Shown piece by piece: positions 51,811-59,377 of a stretch of DNA of 64,000 nucleotides. Positions within the stretch are counted from its first letter, which is position 1. Every line of letters starts with the position of its first letter. The stretch comes from Pseudomonadota bacterium (lineage in GTDB: Bacteria > Chloroflexota > UBA6077 > JAJPGT01). The notes under the pieces were generated by a model, which worked only from the letters and a program-made list of their open reading frames with translations, was not told the origin of the DNA and did not search any database. The stretch covers positions 62,001-126,000 of the forward strand of contig JAJPGT010000047.1 of the NCBI GenBank assembly GCA_021325655.1. The letters are read 5' to 3'. The position numbers and the translations under genes were made by a program.

Positions 51811-51816
51811 ACTATA
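51811..51816 (-). promoter_or_regulatory. -10 box (TATAGT) of the clpS operon
   Basis: GGTATAGTAAATGGG on the minus strand lies 38 nt upstream of the clpS ATG and excludes the longer ORF start. Confidence 0.45.
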
Positions 51817-51880
51817 CCGCGGCGCCGGGCTGGGGACACGGGGCCACGGCGATGCCTGGACGCTGCCAGCAGGGGACGTG

Positions 51881-51926
51881 AAAGCGCCCGTCCTTCGGCC
51901 GGGTGGCCTATCGAGACGGGCGCTTT
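51881..51926. repeat. Two-level hairpin in a gene-free region
   Basis: AAAGCGCCCGTC pairs perfectly (12 bp) with GACGGGCGCTTT, and the 22-nt interior contains a second small hairpin (GGCC-GGGT-GGCC). It lies upstream of the clpS promoter and downstream of no plus-strand gene, so it is not an obvious terminator. Confidence 0.5.
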
Positions 51927-52285
51927 GACCATTCGGCCTGGCGAGCAAGCCCTGCCACACAGCAACCTTGCAGCCGCTACGCGGTCCCGACCAGTCGCTC
52001 CCGGATCTCTCGTGCAGTTGCCCGTACTCGGGTTCCGGGGTGCGCGCTCGGGATGCCTGCTCACCAGGCGCACTCATACGATACCCCGGGCCAGTGCAGC
52101 GAGCAATCCGCTCGTCCGCTCATTTGGAGAACTGCGAGCACTGTTGCTATCACGGTTCTGTGACAGGCGACCTTGATGGTGCCCGAAGCCAGCCCCGGCT
52201 GGCGTGCCCGGGAATGGCCCCGGATCGGCGGCTGGCGTTTGGTACCATCGAGCCATCCCTGACCAGTATGAGCCAGTGAGGCGGT
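51927..52285. other. Gene-free stretch before the MEMO gene
   Basis: About 360 bp without a convincing ORF. The far right end has TGGTACCAT, a possible extended -10 for the MEMO gene, about 40 nt before its GTG. Short frames here lack codon bias and ribosome sites. Nothing else recognised. Confidence 0.45.
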
Positions 52286-53572
52286 GTGAGCACATCCCAG
52301 TGTCTTCCTCGGCTACGTCCCGTTGAGGTCGTTCACTTTCCAGGCGAAGACGGGCGCCCAGTGGCATGTCTGCGCGACCGGCTCGATCCAGAGGCGCGGC
52401 CGGTCATCATGACCCAGCACGGACTGTTGCTCGCCAGCCTGCTGGACGGCCGGCGCACGCTGGGCGAGGTGCGTGCCGGTTTCCTGCTCCGCACCGGGCT
52501 AGCGCTCACTCCGGAGCAGGTAGCGCAGTTCGTCCAGCAGCTCGACGAGGCCTACCTGCTCGACACGCCGCGTGCGCAGGATCGGTTGGCGGCGCTCCGC
52601 CGCGAGTTCCAGGCGCAGCCTGCCCGCCCCGCAGCGCACGCGGGCGGCGCCTACCCTGGCGATCCCGTAGAGCTGTCTCAGTTCCTCGAAGCGCTCTACT
52701 GTCACCCGGAGGGCCCGGGCGGCCCGCCAGCTAGCCAGCCGCGCCGCGACCTGGTTGGACTGATCGCCCCGCACATCGATCTGCACCGTGGCGGGCCGGT
52801 GTACGCCTGGGCCTATCGGGCGCTCGCCGAATCGGAGCCGGCCGAGCTATACGTCCTGCTCGGCACCTGCCATGCCGGTCTCGGCAGTCTCGTCGCCGCG
52901 ACCAGCAAGCCGTACGACACCGCCTTCGGTCCGGCGCCGACCGACGTCGAGTTCCTGGAGGCGCTGCAGCGCCGCTACGGACGAGACCTCTATGAGGATG
53001 AATATCAGCACCGAGCCGAGCACTCGCTCGAATTCCAGGCGCTGTACCTGCGCTTTCTGGGCCTGGTGGGTGGCCAGTCCCGCGCCCGGTGCGTCCCGCT
53101 GCTGTGCAACGCGCTTCAGGTGCACGTGCCGCCCGGCCAGCGGCCGGAGGCGGTCGACGAGATCGCGCAGTTCGTCGCGGCGCTGCGCGAGACGATCGCC
53201 GCCAGCGGCAAGCGCGTCTGCCTGATCGCCGGGGCCGACCTGGCGCACGTCGGGCCGCAATTCGGCGATCCGCGCGCGCTGACCTCACTGGACCTGCAGC
53301 GGGTGGAGCAGCAGGACCGCGAGATGCTGGAGCTGGTCTGCGCGGGCGACGCGGCGGGGTTCTATGCACAGGTGATGCGCGACGACGACGCCCGCCGCAT
53401 CTGTGGCTTCTCGCCCATCTATCTGCTCCTCGCGACGCTGGATGGCAGCGCGCAGGGGCAGGTGCTGCGGTACGCGCAATGGGTGGATTCCAGCGGTAAC
53501 GGCTCGGTCAGCTACGCGGCGGTCGCCTTCGCGCGCTTGGCCGCGAAGGATAGGGCGCTGCGAGGAACGTGA
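52286..53572 (+). CDS. MEMO-family protein (AmmeMemoRadiSam system B) with N-terminal wHTH-like domain
   Basis: This 428-aa protein has a MEMO dioxygenase-like domain from about residue 110. Iron-type ligands are H in APHIDLHRGGPVYAWAY, H in LLGTCHAGL and the EHSLEFQALYLRFL segment, with CLIAGADLAHVGPQFGD later. The first 100 residues are an extra domain: TQHGLLLASLLDGRRTLGEVRAGFLLRTG with LDEAYLLDT resembles PqqD-like winged helices. MEMO proteins occur with AMMECR1 and a radical-SAM protein; neither is adjacent here. GTG 52286 has GAGG upstream. Confidence 0.82.
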   Translation: MSTSQCLPRLRPVEVVHFPGEDGRPVACLRDRLDPEARPVIMTQHGLLLASLLDGRRTLGEVRAGFLLRTGLALTPEQVAQFVQQLDEAYLLDTPRAQDRLAALRREFQAQPARPAAHAGGAYPGDPVELSQFLEALYCHPEGPGGPPASQPRRDLVGLIAPHIDLHRGGPVYAWAYRALAESEPAELYVLLGTCHAGLGSLVAATSKPYDTAFGPAPTDVEFLEALQRRYGRDLYEDEYQHRAEHSLEFQALYLRFLGLVGGQSRARCVPLLCNALQVHVPPGQRPEAVDEIAQFVAALRETIAASGKRVCLIAGADLAHVGPQFGDPRALTSLDLQRVEQQDREMLELVCAGDAAGFYAQVMRDDDARRICGFSPIYLLLATLDGSAQGQVLRYAQWVDSSGNGSVSYAAVAFARLAAKDRALRGT

Positions 53573-53581
53573 AAGAGGAAC

Positions 53582-53630
53582 GCGAAAGTGGCAAAGGGCG
53601 GGGTGACTCCCCGCCCTTTGCCACTTTCGC
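53582..53630. terminator. 22-bp perfect hairpin, bidirectional terminator
   Basis: GCGAAAGTGGCAAAGGGCGGGG pairs exactly with its complement around a TGACT loop, 10 bp past the MEMO stop. It faces the convergent gene ending at 53657. A 13-nt direct repeat (GCACCCGCGAAGC) follows at once. No U-tract on either side. Confidence 0.7.
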
Positions 53631-53656
53631 ACCCGCGAAGCCGCACCCGCGAAGCG

Positions 53657-54889
53657 CTACGGGAGCTGGCCGGATGCTCGGGCTGCGGCGAGCCGGTCGT
53701 ACGCCGGGCGGGTTGTCCCGTCGGGGTTGGTCACCGACCAGTAGTACTGCTCGTTGGTCGGGTCCCAGTATGGCGCGGCCAGGGTCCAGGCGGTCATCAC
53801 CCCGATCCACGGTGACCAGTTGTTGTGGGCCCAGGCATACGCCCGCACCAGGTAATCGGCCTTGGTGTTCTCGTCCACCTGGAACCAGGAGTACTCTGGG
53901 TGGACGGTGTCGGACGTCCAGCCGAACTCGGTGATCCAGATCTGCTTGTCGGCGTCGCCGTGGGCAACCATCTGCGCGCGCACGTCCTCGACGTGGCGGA
54001 AGCAGAAGAAGCGATGTCCGCCGAGCGACGGGTCCGCCTCTACCTGAGCCGGGTCCGTTTCAGGCGCGGCCTTGTAGCCGGCGGCGTGGACCGATAGGAC
54101 GTCGTAGTTGCCCTGCAGCCCGTTCTGGTACATCTGCTCCAGGAAGACGTCGTCCGGCATCGCCGTCTGGTCATTCGTACCGGTCGGGGTAAGCGCACCG
54201 GTCAGGACAGTGATACGGGGGCTGGCGTCCTTGGCCGCGGCGTACGCCAGCTTCAGGAGCTGCACGTACTGGGCCGGATTCGGCGGCTGGTTGGCCCATT
54301 CGCGGGCGATATTGGGCTCGTTCCAGATCTCGATGGCGTGGACGCGCTTCTTGTCCGAGCGGAAGTGCTGGACGAAGGCGAAGATGAAGTCGGCGTAGTC
54401 CTGATAGTTGTCCGGCGGGCTATCGACCGCGCCGTTCTGCCCGCCATCGGCGCGCGCCCAGCTCGGCGTATCGGAGATGCGGGCGATGATCTTCAGGTCA
54501 TGGTCCATTGCCGTCTCGACGATCCGGTCCGCTTCGCTCCAGTCGTACACCTGGCGCTGCGGCTCCATTGCCGACCAGGGCATCTGGAGCTTGATCCAGC
54601 CGAAGTGGGCGTTCTGGACGAGTGCGAAATCGCGGTCCGCGGTGGGCTGGCCGAAGTCCTGTACGACGAAGCCGTACTCGGGGCTGGCCGCCCGGTACGA
54701 CTGGTCCGGCTTCGGCGCAGGCGCCGGCGTCGCCTGCGCGTCAGGTGCGGCGGGCGGCTGGTCCGCGGGCGGTGCCTCCTGGAGCGCCGGGCCGTTTTGC
54801 GGCGCGGCCACTGGCGCGGCGAGCACGACGGTCTGTCCGAGCAGGGTCAGCGCGACGAGCGAGCTGAACAGCGGAAGTCGACGAAACAT
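53657..54889 (-). CDS. Secreted clan-A glycoside hydrolase-like protein
   Basis: This 410-aa protein has a signal peptide (RRLPLFSSLVALTLLGQTVVLAAP), a Pro/Ala-rich linker to residue 70 and then a TIM-barrel domain. The acid/base Glu is in HAIEIWNEPNIAREW and the nucleophile Glu in QIWITEFGWTSD, the paired-Glu layout of clan GH-A (GH5, GH39 and relatives). YGFVVQDFGQP, GWIKLQMPWSAMEP and YDVLSVHAAGY are barrel strands. The sugar substrate is unknown; a cell-wall or exopolysaccharide target is reasonable. ATG 54889 follows GGAGGGGGA. It is downstream of the beta-propeller gene on the same strand. Confidence 0.82.
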   Translation of the reverse strand: MFRRLPLFSSLVALTLLGQTVVLAAPVAAPQNGPALQEAPPADQPPAAPDAQATPAPAPKPDQSYRAASPEYGFVVQDFGQPTADRDFALVQNAHFGWIKLQMPWSAMEPQRQVYDWSEADRIVETAMDHDLKIIARISDTPSWARADGGQNGAVDSPPDNYQDYADFIFAFVQHFRSDKKRVHAIEIWNEPNIAREWANQPPNPAQYVQLLKLAYAAAKDASPRITVLTGALTPTGTNDQTAMPDDVFLEQMYQNGLQGNYDVLSVHAAGYKAAPETDPAQVEADPSLGGHRFFCFRHVEDVRAQMVAHGDADKQIWITEFGWTSDTVHPEYSWFQVDENTKADYLVRAYAWAHNNWSPWIGVMTAWTLAAPYWDPTNEQYYWSVTNPDGTTRPAYDRLAAARASGQLP

Positions 54890-54983
54890 TCCCCCTCCAG
54901 AGGCGAAGCTGCGAAGCATTGGTCTTCCCTGTTCGCGGCGGTCGGAAGACCCGGGTCTTCCGACCGCCGCGAGATTGGCGAGC

Positions 54984-56873
54984 CTACTGGGGCTCGAAGG
55001 CGTTGGTCATGTCGGTGTTGGGCAGGTCCCCCGGCCGGTTCAGGCCCAGGGGCATGCCATTGTTGTACTGCTTGTAGAAGATCGACCCCTGCATTTCCTG
55101 GTCGAGGTCGGGCGGGAGGTTCCGCCCGGTGATCACGCTCTTGAAGTAGTCGGCCAGCAGGATGCCACGCGTGCACTGGCAACCGGCGTCGTAGTGCATG
55201 ATCCCGCGCTGGAACCGCAGGTAGATGAAGTTGGCGTTGCTTGGGTCCGGCATCGGGTTCGAGGTCGGCGCCCCGGCCATCTCCAGGTCGAAGCCTGGGA
55301 GCAGGCTCTCGTTGCAGTTGCCCTGCGGGAAGGCATCCTGGCAGGTGACGATGTTGTTGAACGTTGACCAGAAGCGCGTCGGCTGACCGTTGAACGTCTC
55401 TGGCGCGTGAGCGCGCACGAACTCGATGATCGCGGTGTCGTAGTTCGGCGAGCCGGGCTGGGGCGCGGCCTGGGCCACGGCCGGGTCGTAGGCCGGGTAG
55501 GTGGACTGGTTGATCCGGTTGACCGGCATCAGCCCCGGATCGAGCAGGTTCACCAGCCGAGCGTTGCCATCTGGCCCGATCTGGACGATCTGGCGCTGGA
55601 AGAACTGGGTCATGAACCCCTGGAACAGGAAGGTTCGGGAGACCGGGAAGCCGAACGTATTCAGCTTGCCGCGGTGCTGAAAGTAGTCCCAGATCTTGTC
55701 GTTGTCCACCCGGAAGCCGGTTTCCACGAAGTAGCGGTTGTCGTGCACGGCGGGCGGGCCGGGCGTCACCGTGGGAGCCGGCGTGGGGGTGGCGGTGGCG
55801 GCCGGGGTCGGGGTCGCCAGGCCGCTGATCGTCAGGTCGCCGCCACGGATGTCGCCGTTGTGGGCGTCGTCCTGCCAGACGATCGTCGTCCCGGAGATAT
55901 CGGGCACAGTCTGATCGCCATTCTCGGTATTGACCGGGAACTCGGTGTTCGTCGCCAGGTCGTAGCCCCAGATGTGCGGCTTGCCGCTGCCCTTGCGCTC
56001 GTCCTGCCAGACGACGATGGTGCCAGAGATGCGGGGATTGCCGCGGGCGTGCTGGGTGGTTGAGGAGATCTGGCGGACCGTCTTGTCGTCCGTGTTGTAG
56101 ACGTAGATGCCGGCGTTGTCGCTGGCACCATCGGTGTACACGATGTACGGGCCGCCCACGGCCGGCTCGCGGGCGGTGTGCGTGGAGGTGACCCGAAACT
56201 CCGTGCCGGTGTTCAGGTCATAGCCGAAGATGTCGGTCTTGCCCTGCCCATCGCGGTCGTCCACCCAGGCGACGAGATTGCCGTCGATAGCTGGGGCCGT
56301 GTGGTTGCTACTGCCGGTGGAGATGTCGAACTTCTTGCCGCTGGAGATGTGGTAGCCGCGGATGATCCAGTTGCCTGGCTTGTTGCTCTGGTAGACGACC
56401 GTGTCGCCCGACACCGCCGGGAAATCCTGGTCGCCCGAGTCCTCGTCGATGCTGAAGTGGTCGTCCTTGGCGATGTTGTACCCCTCGATGTTCAGGCCCT
56501 TGGAGCTGCTCGCCTCCGCCCAGACGACGATGTCGCCTGAGATGTCCGGCCGCTTGGCCGATTTGCTGTTCTCGTTGACCTGGCTGCTCTTGTCGGACTT
56601 GTCCAGGTCCCGCATGAAGATGTCGGCGTTGGCGTTCTCGTCGATGTCGGCGCTGGCATTGTTCCGGTAATCCTGCCAGACCACCACCCGGCCGCTGATG
56701 CGTGGGCGGACCTCTGCGGCGCTGCCGGCGCGGACGTCGAACGCCGACACGGAGTAGGTCGCGGCGCGGACGACCGCGGTTTGCTGCCCGATCAGGCTTG
56801 GCACCAGGAGAGCGGCGAGTCCCACGGCAAGTGCCGCTCGCCCAACCCAGCCGCGATGCCAGGCTCCCCTCAT
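54984..56873 (-). CDS. Secreted beta-propeller protein with Chloroflexi-type C-terminal module
   Basis: This 629-aa protein has a signal peptide (AALAVGLAALLVPSLIG) and then about seven blades of roughly 48 residues. Their repeated edge reads I-S-G-x-x-V-V-W-Q-D-x-R (for example RISGRVVVWQDYRN, RISGTIVVWQDERK, DISGTTIVWQDDAH), a TolB-like propeller. A Thr/Pro linker (about 355-380) leads to a C-terminal module with RYFVETGFRV, KLNTFGFPVSRTF and FMTQFFQRQIVQ. The module occurs in many secreted Chloroflexi proteins. Domain borders suggest surface display or binding. It lies upstream of the GH-A-like gene; co-function is inferred only. Confidence 0.8.
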   Translation of the reverse strand: MRGAWHRGWVGRAALAVGLAALLVPSLIGQQTAVVRAATYSVSAFDVRAGSAAEVRPRISGRVVVWQDYRNNASADIDENANADIFMRDLDKSDKSSQVNENSKSAKRPDISGDIVVWAEASSSKGLNIEGYNIAKDDHFSIDEDSGDQDFPAVSGDTVVYQSNKPGNWIIRGYHISSGKKFDISTGSSNHTAPAIDGNLVAWVDDRDGQGKTDIFGYDLNTGTEFRVTSTHTAREPAVGGPYIVYTDGASDNAGIYVYNTDDKTVRQISSTTQHARGNPRISGTIVVWQDERKGSGKPHIWGYDLATNTEFPVNTENGDQTVPDISGTTIVWQDDAHNGDIRGGDLTISGLATPTPAATATPTPAPTVTPGPPAVHDNRYFVETGFRVDNDKIWDYFQHRGKLNTFGFPVSRTFLFQGFMTQFFQRQIVQIGPDGNARLVNLLDPGLMPVNRINQSTYPAYDPAVAQAAPQPGSPNYDTAIIEFVRAHAPETFNGQPTRFWSTFNNIVTCQDAFPQGNCNESLLPGFDLEMAGAPTSNPMPDPSNANFIYLRFQRGIMHYDAGCQCTRGILLADYFKSVITGRNLPPDLDQEMQGSIFYKQYNNGMPLGLNRPGDLPNTDMTNAFEPQ

Positions 56874-57067
56874 CCGTCTGCCTCCCTTCTGAGCTCGGTG
56901 AGCTACTCGCCATAGTAACGAGTGATGGCGCGGGCCGGTTACGTCCGGGGGCGCAGCGGCCCATTACGTAATCGCACTGTAATGGCCGACCCCCGCCGCG
57001 TAATGCCCGTGTGATGAACCGACCCGTAGACTCCGCGCCGGAGATCATGCTGCGAGGAGGCGGCCGG

Positions 57068-57160
57068 GTGACGCTGGACAGCGCCTTGATCCTGCTGATG
57101 ATGCTCGTCCTCGCCCTGGTAGCCACTACGCTGCTGGCGGACGGAAATGATGGGGGCTAA
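57068..57160 (+). CDS. 30-aa single-pass membrane microprotein
   Basis: GTG 57068 has GAGGAGG 7 nt upstream, one of the best ribosome sites in the region. The frame is TLDSALILLMMLVLALVATTLLADG then NDGG and stop. It is one clean membrane helix with a short acidic tail. The stop region overlaps the next gene's ATG (57147) by 14 bp, so translation is probably coupled. Too short for the ORF track; function unknown. Confidence 0.55.
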   Translation: MTLDSALILLMMLVLALVATTLLADGNDGG

Positions 57161-57386
57161 TCGGTCGGCGCACGACGAGCGCCGGATCCGGATGTTTGTC
57201 GAGACGATTCCCGCCTTGAGCGAAACCGTGCTGTCGCTCTCGTCCAAGCTGAACGTGAGTCAGCGCACCTGCCGCGCTGTACTCGAACGGCTGGTGGAGG
57301 AGGGCTTGGTCAGACGGCGGGACTTTCGCGATATCGAGCCGATCTACTACCGGCCGTGGCGGGACGACGCCCGTACCCCCGTCTAG
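57147..57386 (+). CDS. Small winged-helix DNA-binding protein
   Basis: This 79-aa protein has an HTH-like core: IPALSETVLSLSSKLNVSQRTCRAVLERLVEEGLVRRRDF, and then the wing DIEPIYYRPW. The length and VLERLVEEGLVRRR pattern fit a minimal MarR/GntR-like winged helix without an effector domain. It overlaps the TM microprotein gene and precedes a response regulator by 57 bp, so it may be part of their control. ATG 57147 or 57150 could be the start. Confidence 0.7.
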   Translation: MMGANRSAHDERRIRMFVETIPALSETVLSLSSKLNVSQRTCRAVLERLVEEGLVRRRDFRDIEPIYYRPWRDDARTPV

Positions 57387-57442
57387 TGCGCCCGGGTGGG
57401 CGGCTCGCGCGCGGGTCCGGATCCGTCGTACAAGGAGGCCAG

Positions 57443-57856
57443 ATGCTCGTTCATACGCACCAGCGCCGTGTTCTCGTGGTGGACGCCAGCGCGGTGATCC
57501 GGCGGGTGCTGAGCCTGATCTTGCAGGGCGAGGGGTATCAGGTCCACCTCGCCGCGGGTGGACGCGCCGCCCTCGCCCTGGCCCGCGAGCTTCGGCCGGA
57601 TGCGATGACGCTGGACCTGGGGCTGGAAGACCTGGATGGTCGCGAGGTGCTGCGCCGCCTCAAGGAAGACCCGGCGACGCGGGCGATCCCCATCGTCGTC
57701 ATCTCCGCTTATCCAGACACGCTCTCAGAGGTGGAGCGTGGCTACGCCGCGCAGATTATCGTCAAGCCGTTCGACGTTGACGACCTGCTCAACGGCGTCA
57801 GCCGCGCTGTGGGGGTCGCCACGACCCGGCCGGACCTGCGGCGCCGCCTGAATTAG
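57443..57856 (+). CDS. Stand-alone response regulator
   Basis: This 137-aa CheY-like receiver has VLVVDASAVIRRVL with a single conserved acidic residue pair start (V-D-A instead of D-D). The phospho-acceptor lies in AMTLDLGLEDLDGREVL, the Ser site in IVVISAYPD and the Lys in IIVKPFDVDDLL. The missing second Asp of the DD pair may alter Mg binding. It has no output domain. ATG 57443 follows AAGGAGG. No kinase is adjacent. Confidence 0.88.
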   Translation: MLVHTHQRRVLVVDASAVIRRVLSLILQGEGYQVHLAAGGRAALALARELRPDAMTLDLGLEDLDGREVLRRLKEDPATRAIPIVVISAYPDTLSEVERGYAAQIIVKPFDVDDLLNGVSRAVGVATTRPDLRRRLN

Positions 57857-57879
57857 CCGCAGGCGGTGCAGGTTCGACG

Positions 57880-58200
57880 CTACGAGGCGCGCCGGTGCTC
57901 CTCGCGGCGCCAGCCACGCGCCGGCTTCGGCAGCGCGACCTCCAGCCCAGGCCGCGGCCCGCGCAGCACGGTGACGAGCGTCCCGAGCTGTCCCTCGCGC
58001 CCGCGCCCGAAGTAGTCCCAGCGAAAGACAGTACCGCAGACCTGGCAGCGCAGGTCGAGCAGGCGGCCTGGGAGACCTCGACGCCAGGGGCTAGGCGCCC
58101 CACCGTCCTGTGCCGCGAGCGTGATGTGCGGGAACGTCCATGGCCCGCTCCAGTCGACGTACGAGATGCCACAGCCTGGACACGCGCGTGGGTAGGCCAT
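57880..58200 (-). CDS. Zinc-ribbon hypothetical protein, 106 aa
   Basis: Two CxxC motifs (ACPGCGISYVDWSG at the start and LRCQVCGTVFRWDYFG near residue 52) form a probable zinc ribbon. GQLGTLVTVLRGPRPGLEVALPKP then gives a short beta part and a basic tail follows. ATG 58200 has GAGAGG upstream. It is the only minus-strand gene between 57 and 61.6 kb. Function unknown. Confidence 0.65.
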   Translation of the reverse strand: MAYPRACPGCGISYVDWSGPWTFPHITLAAQDGGAPSPWRRGLPGRLLDLRCQVCGTVFRWDYFGRGREGQLGTLVTVLRGPRPGLEVALPKPARGWRREEHRRAS

Positions 58201-58367
58201 CCGCTCTAACCTCTCGTCGCTGGCGCTCCGGGCACGGCGGCGCCGGGCAAAATCGCGCCCATCGCTGCAGGAAGCGTGCCAGATTGGAATACGCGGCAGC
58301 CAGACGAGCCAGGTTGACCGGGGCGCAAAGGCACGGGTAGAGTCCCCACGGACCGAGTGGAGGAGCT

Positions 58368-58760
58368 GTGCAGCCGGTCTGGCGTTGGGGACTGCTCTGT
58401 GGCGCGCTGATCGTCGTCATCGACACGGCGGCTCGCCTGGCAGCCGCTGGCCAGCCCGAGACGAGCCTGCAGGCGGCGCTGGCCGCGAACATCGACCTGC
58501 TGGCGAACCTGATCCTCTTCTCCGTCTGCGGCTATCAGGTCGGCCGGCAGACACGAATGGTGCGCTCGGCAGCCGAGGCCGGCGTGACGGCCGGGCTGCT
58601 GGCTGGCGTCGCGGCGCTCGTCGTGGGCCAGCTCATCCCGCCGGCGGAGGCCTCCGCCTCCGCGCTGGTTTCGGTCCTGGCGTTGAACGTCGCGATGGGC
58701 GGCGTGCTCGCGCTGTCGAGCGGCTTTCTCGGTTCCCGGGTTCCGCAGGCGAAGCGCTGA
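58368..58760 (+). CDS. Small membrane protein, four helices
   Basis: This 130-aa protein has four hydrophobic segments (WGLLCGALIVVIDTAARL, NIDLLANLILFSVCGYQVG, AGVTAGLLAGVAALVVGQLI, ALVSVLALNVAMGGVLALSSGFLG). Spacing of small residues suggests a compact bundle. No family recognised. GTG 58368 has GGAGGAGCT immediately upstream. It begins the plus-strand run towards the dynamin-like gene. Confidence 0.65.
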   Translation: MQPVWRWGLLCGALIVVIDTAARLAAAGQPETSLQAALAANIDLLANLILFSVCGYQVGRQTRMVRSAAEAGVTAGLLAGVAALVVGQLIPPAEASASALVSVLALNVAMGGVLALSSGFLGSRVPQAKR

Positions 58761-58855
58761 GGCTGGCCGGAGCACCTGCGCCGGGTAAGCGGGCACAGGA
58801 GTTGCACACATCCCACGCGGCTATTCGCGCCGCGTGGCCGGGAGGAGGGGTGCAG

Positions 58856-59368
58856 ATGCGGTTCCTCATCGGCGTACTCATCGGCCTGATCGCGAGCATC
58901 GTCTTCACCAGAAAGCGCGAGCAGCAGGCGCTCGCCCCGCTGGAGTGGGGGCCGGGGACGGCCAGCACCGAGACCGTGGCCTCCGTGGGCGCACCAGTGC
59001 CAGCCAGGGAGCCCGGGCCGGCGGCCGCGGCGCCAAGTCCCGCCAGTGCCGCCCAAGCCCAGGCCGGGCAACAGCCCGGCGTCTCGGGCGACGGCCGAGC
59101 GCGCGAGTCCAAGCTGGCCGAGCTGCGGCAAAAGTACCAGTGGCTGATGAGCTTCAGCGACGACGAGATCCGGACTGTCGCCTTGCTCGACGCCGGCCAG
59201 GAACTGGAACCCTGGGAGCAATACCTTGACGTTTGCCACCGCGAGCAGGGAGTGCTCCGGCCGACCCACGCCTTTGGGAAGCGCGTGCCGGAGGGCCATG
59301 TGTATCTTGCGCAGCACCGCGTGCCGGAGGCGACCTGGTATCGGCTCGTCCGCGCGGCCCAGGCATAG
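58856..59368 (+). CDS. N-anchored hypothetical protein before the dynamin-like gene
   Basis: This 170-aa protein has an N-terminal membrane helix (RFLIGVLIGLIASIVFTRKRE), a Pro/Ala-rich linker and a folded C-terminal part (LAELRQKYQWLMSFSDDEIRTVALLDAGQELEPWEQYLD, then HVYLAQHRVPEATWYRLVRA). The C-terminal helix pair is not in a family I can name. ATG 58856 has GGAGGAGG upstream. It ends 9 bp before the dynamin-like GTPase, so they are likely co-translated and could work at the same membrane. Confidence 0.65.
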   Translation: MRFLIGVLIGLIASIVFTRKREQQALAPLEWGPGTASTETVASVGAPVPAREPGPAAAAPSPASAAQAQAGQQPGVSGDGRARESKLAELRQKYQWLMSFSDDEIRTVALLDAGQELEPWEQYLDVCHREQGVLRPTHAFGKRVPEGHVYLAQHRVPEATWYRLVRAAQA

Positions 59369-59377
59369 CGGCCGCGG

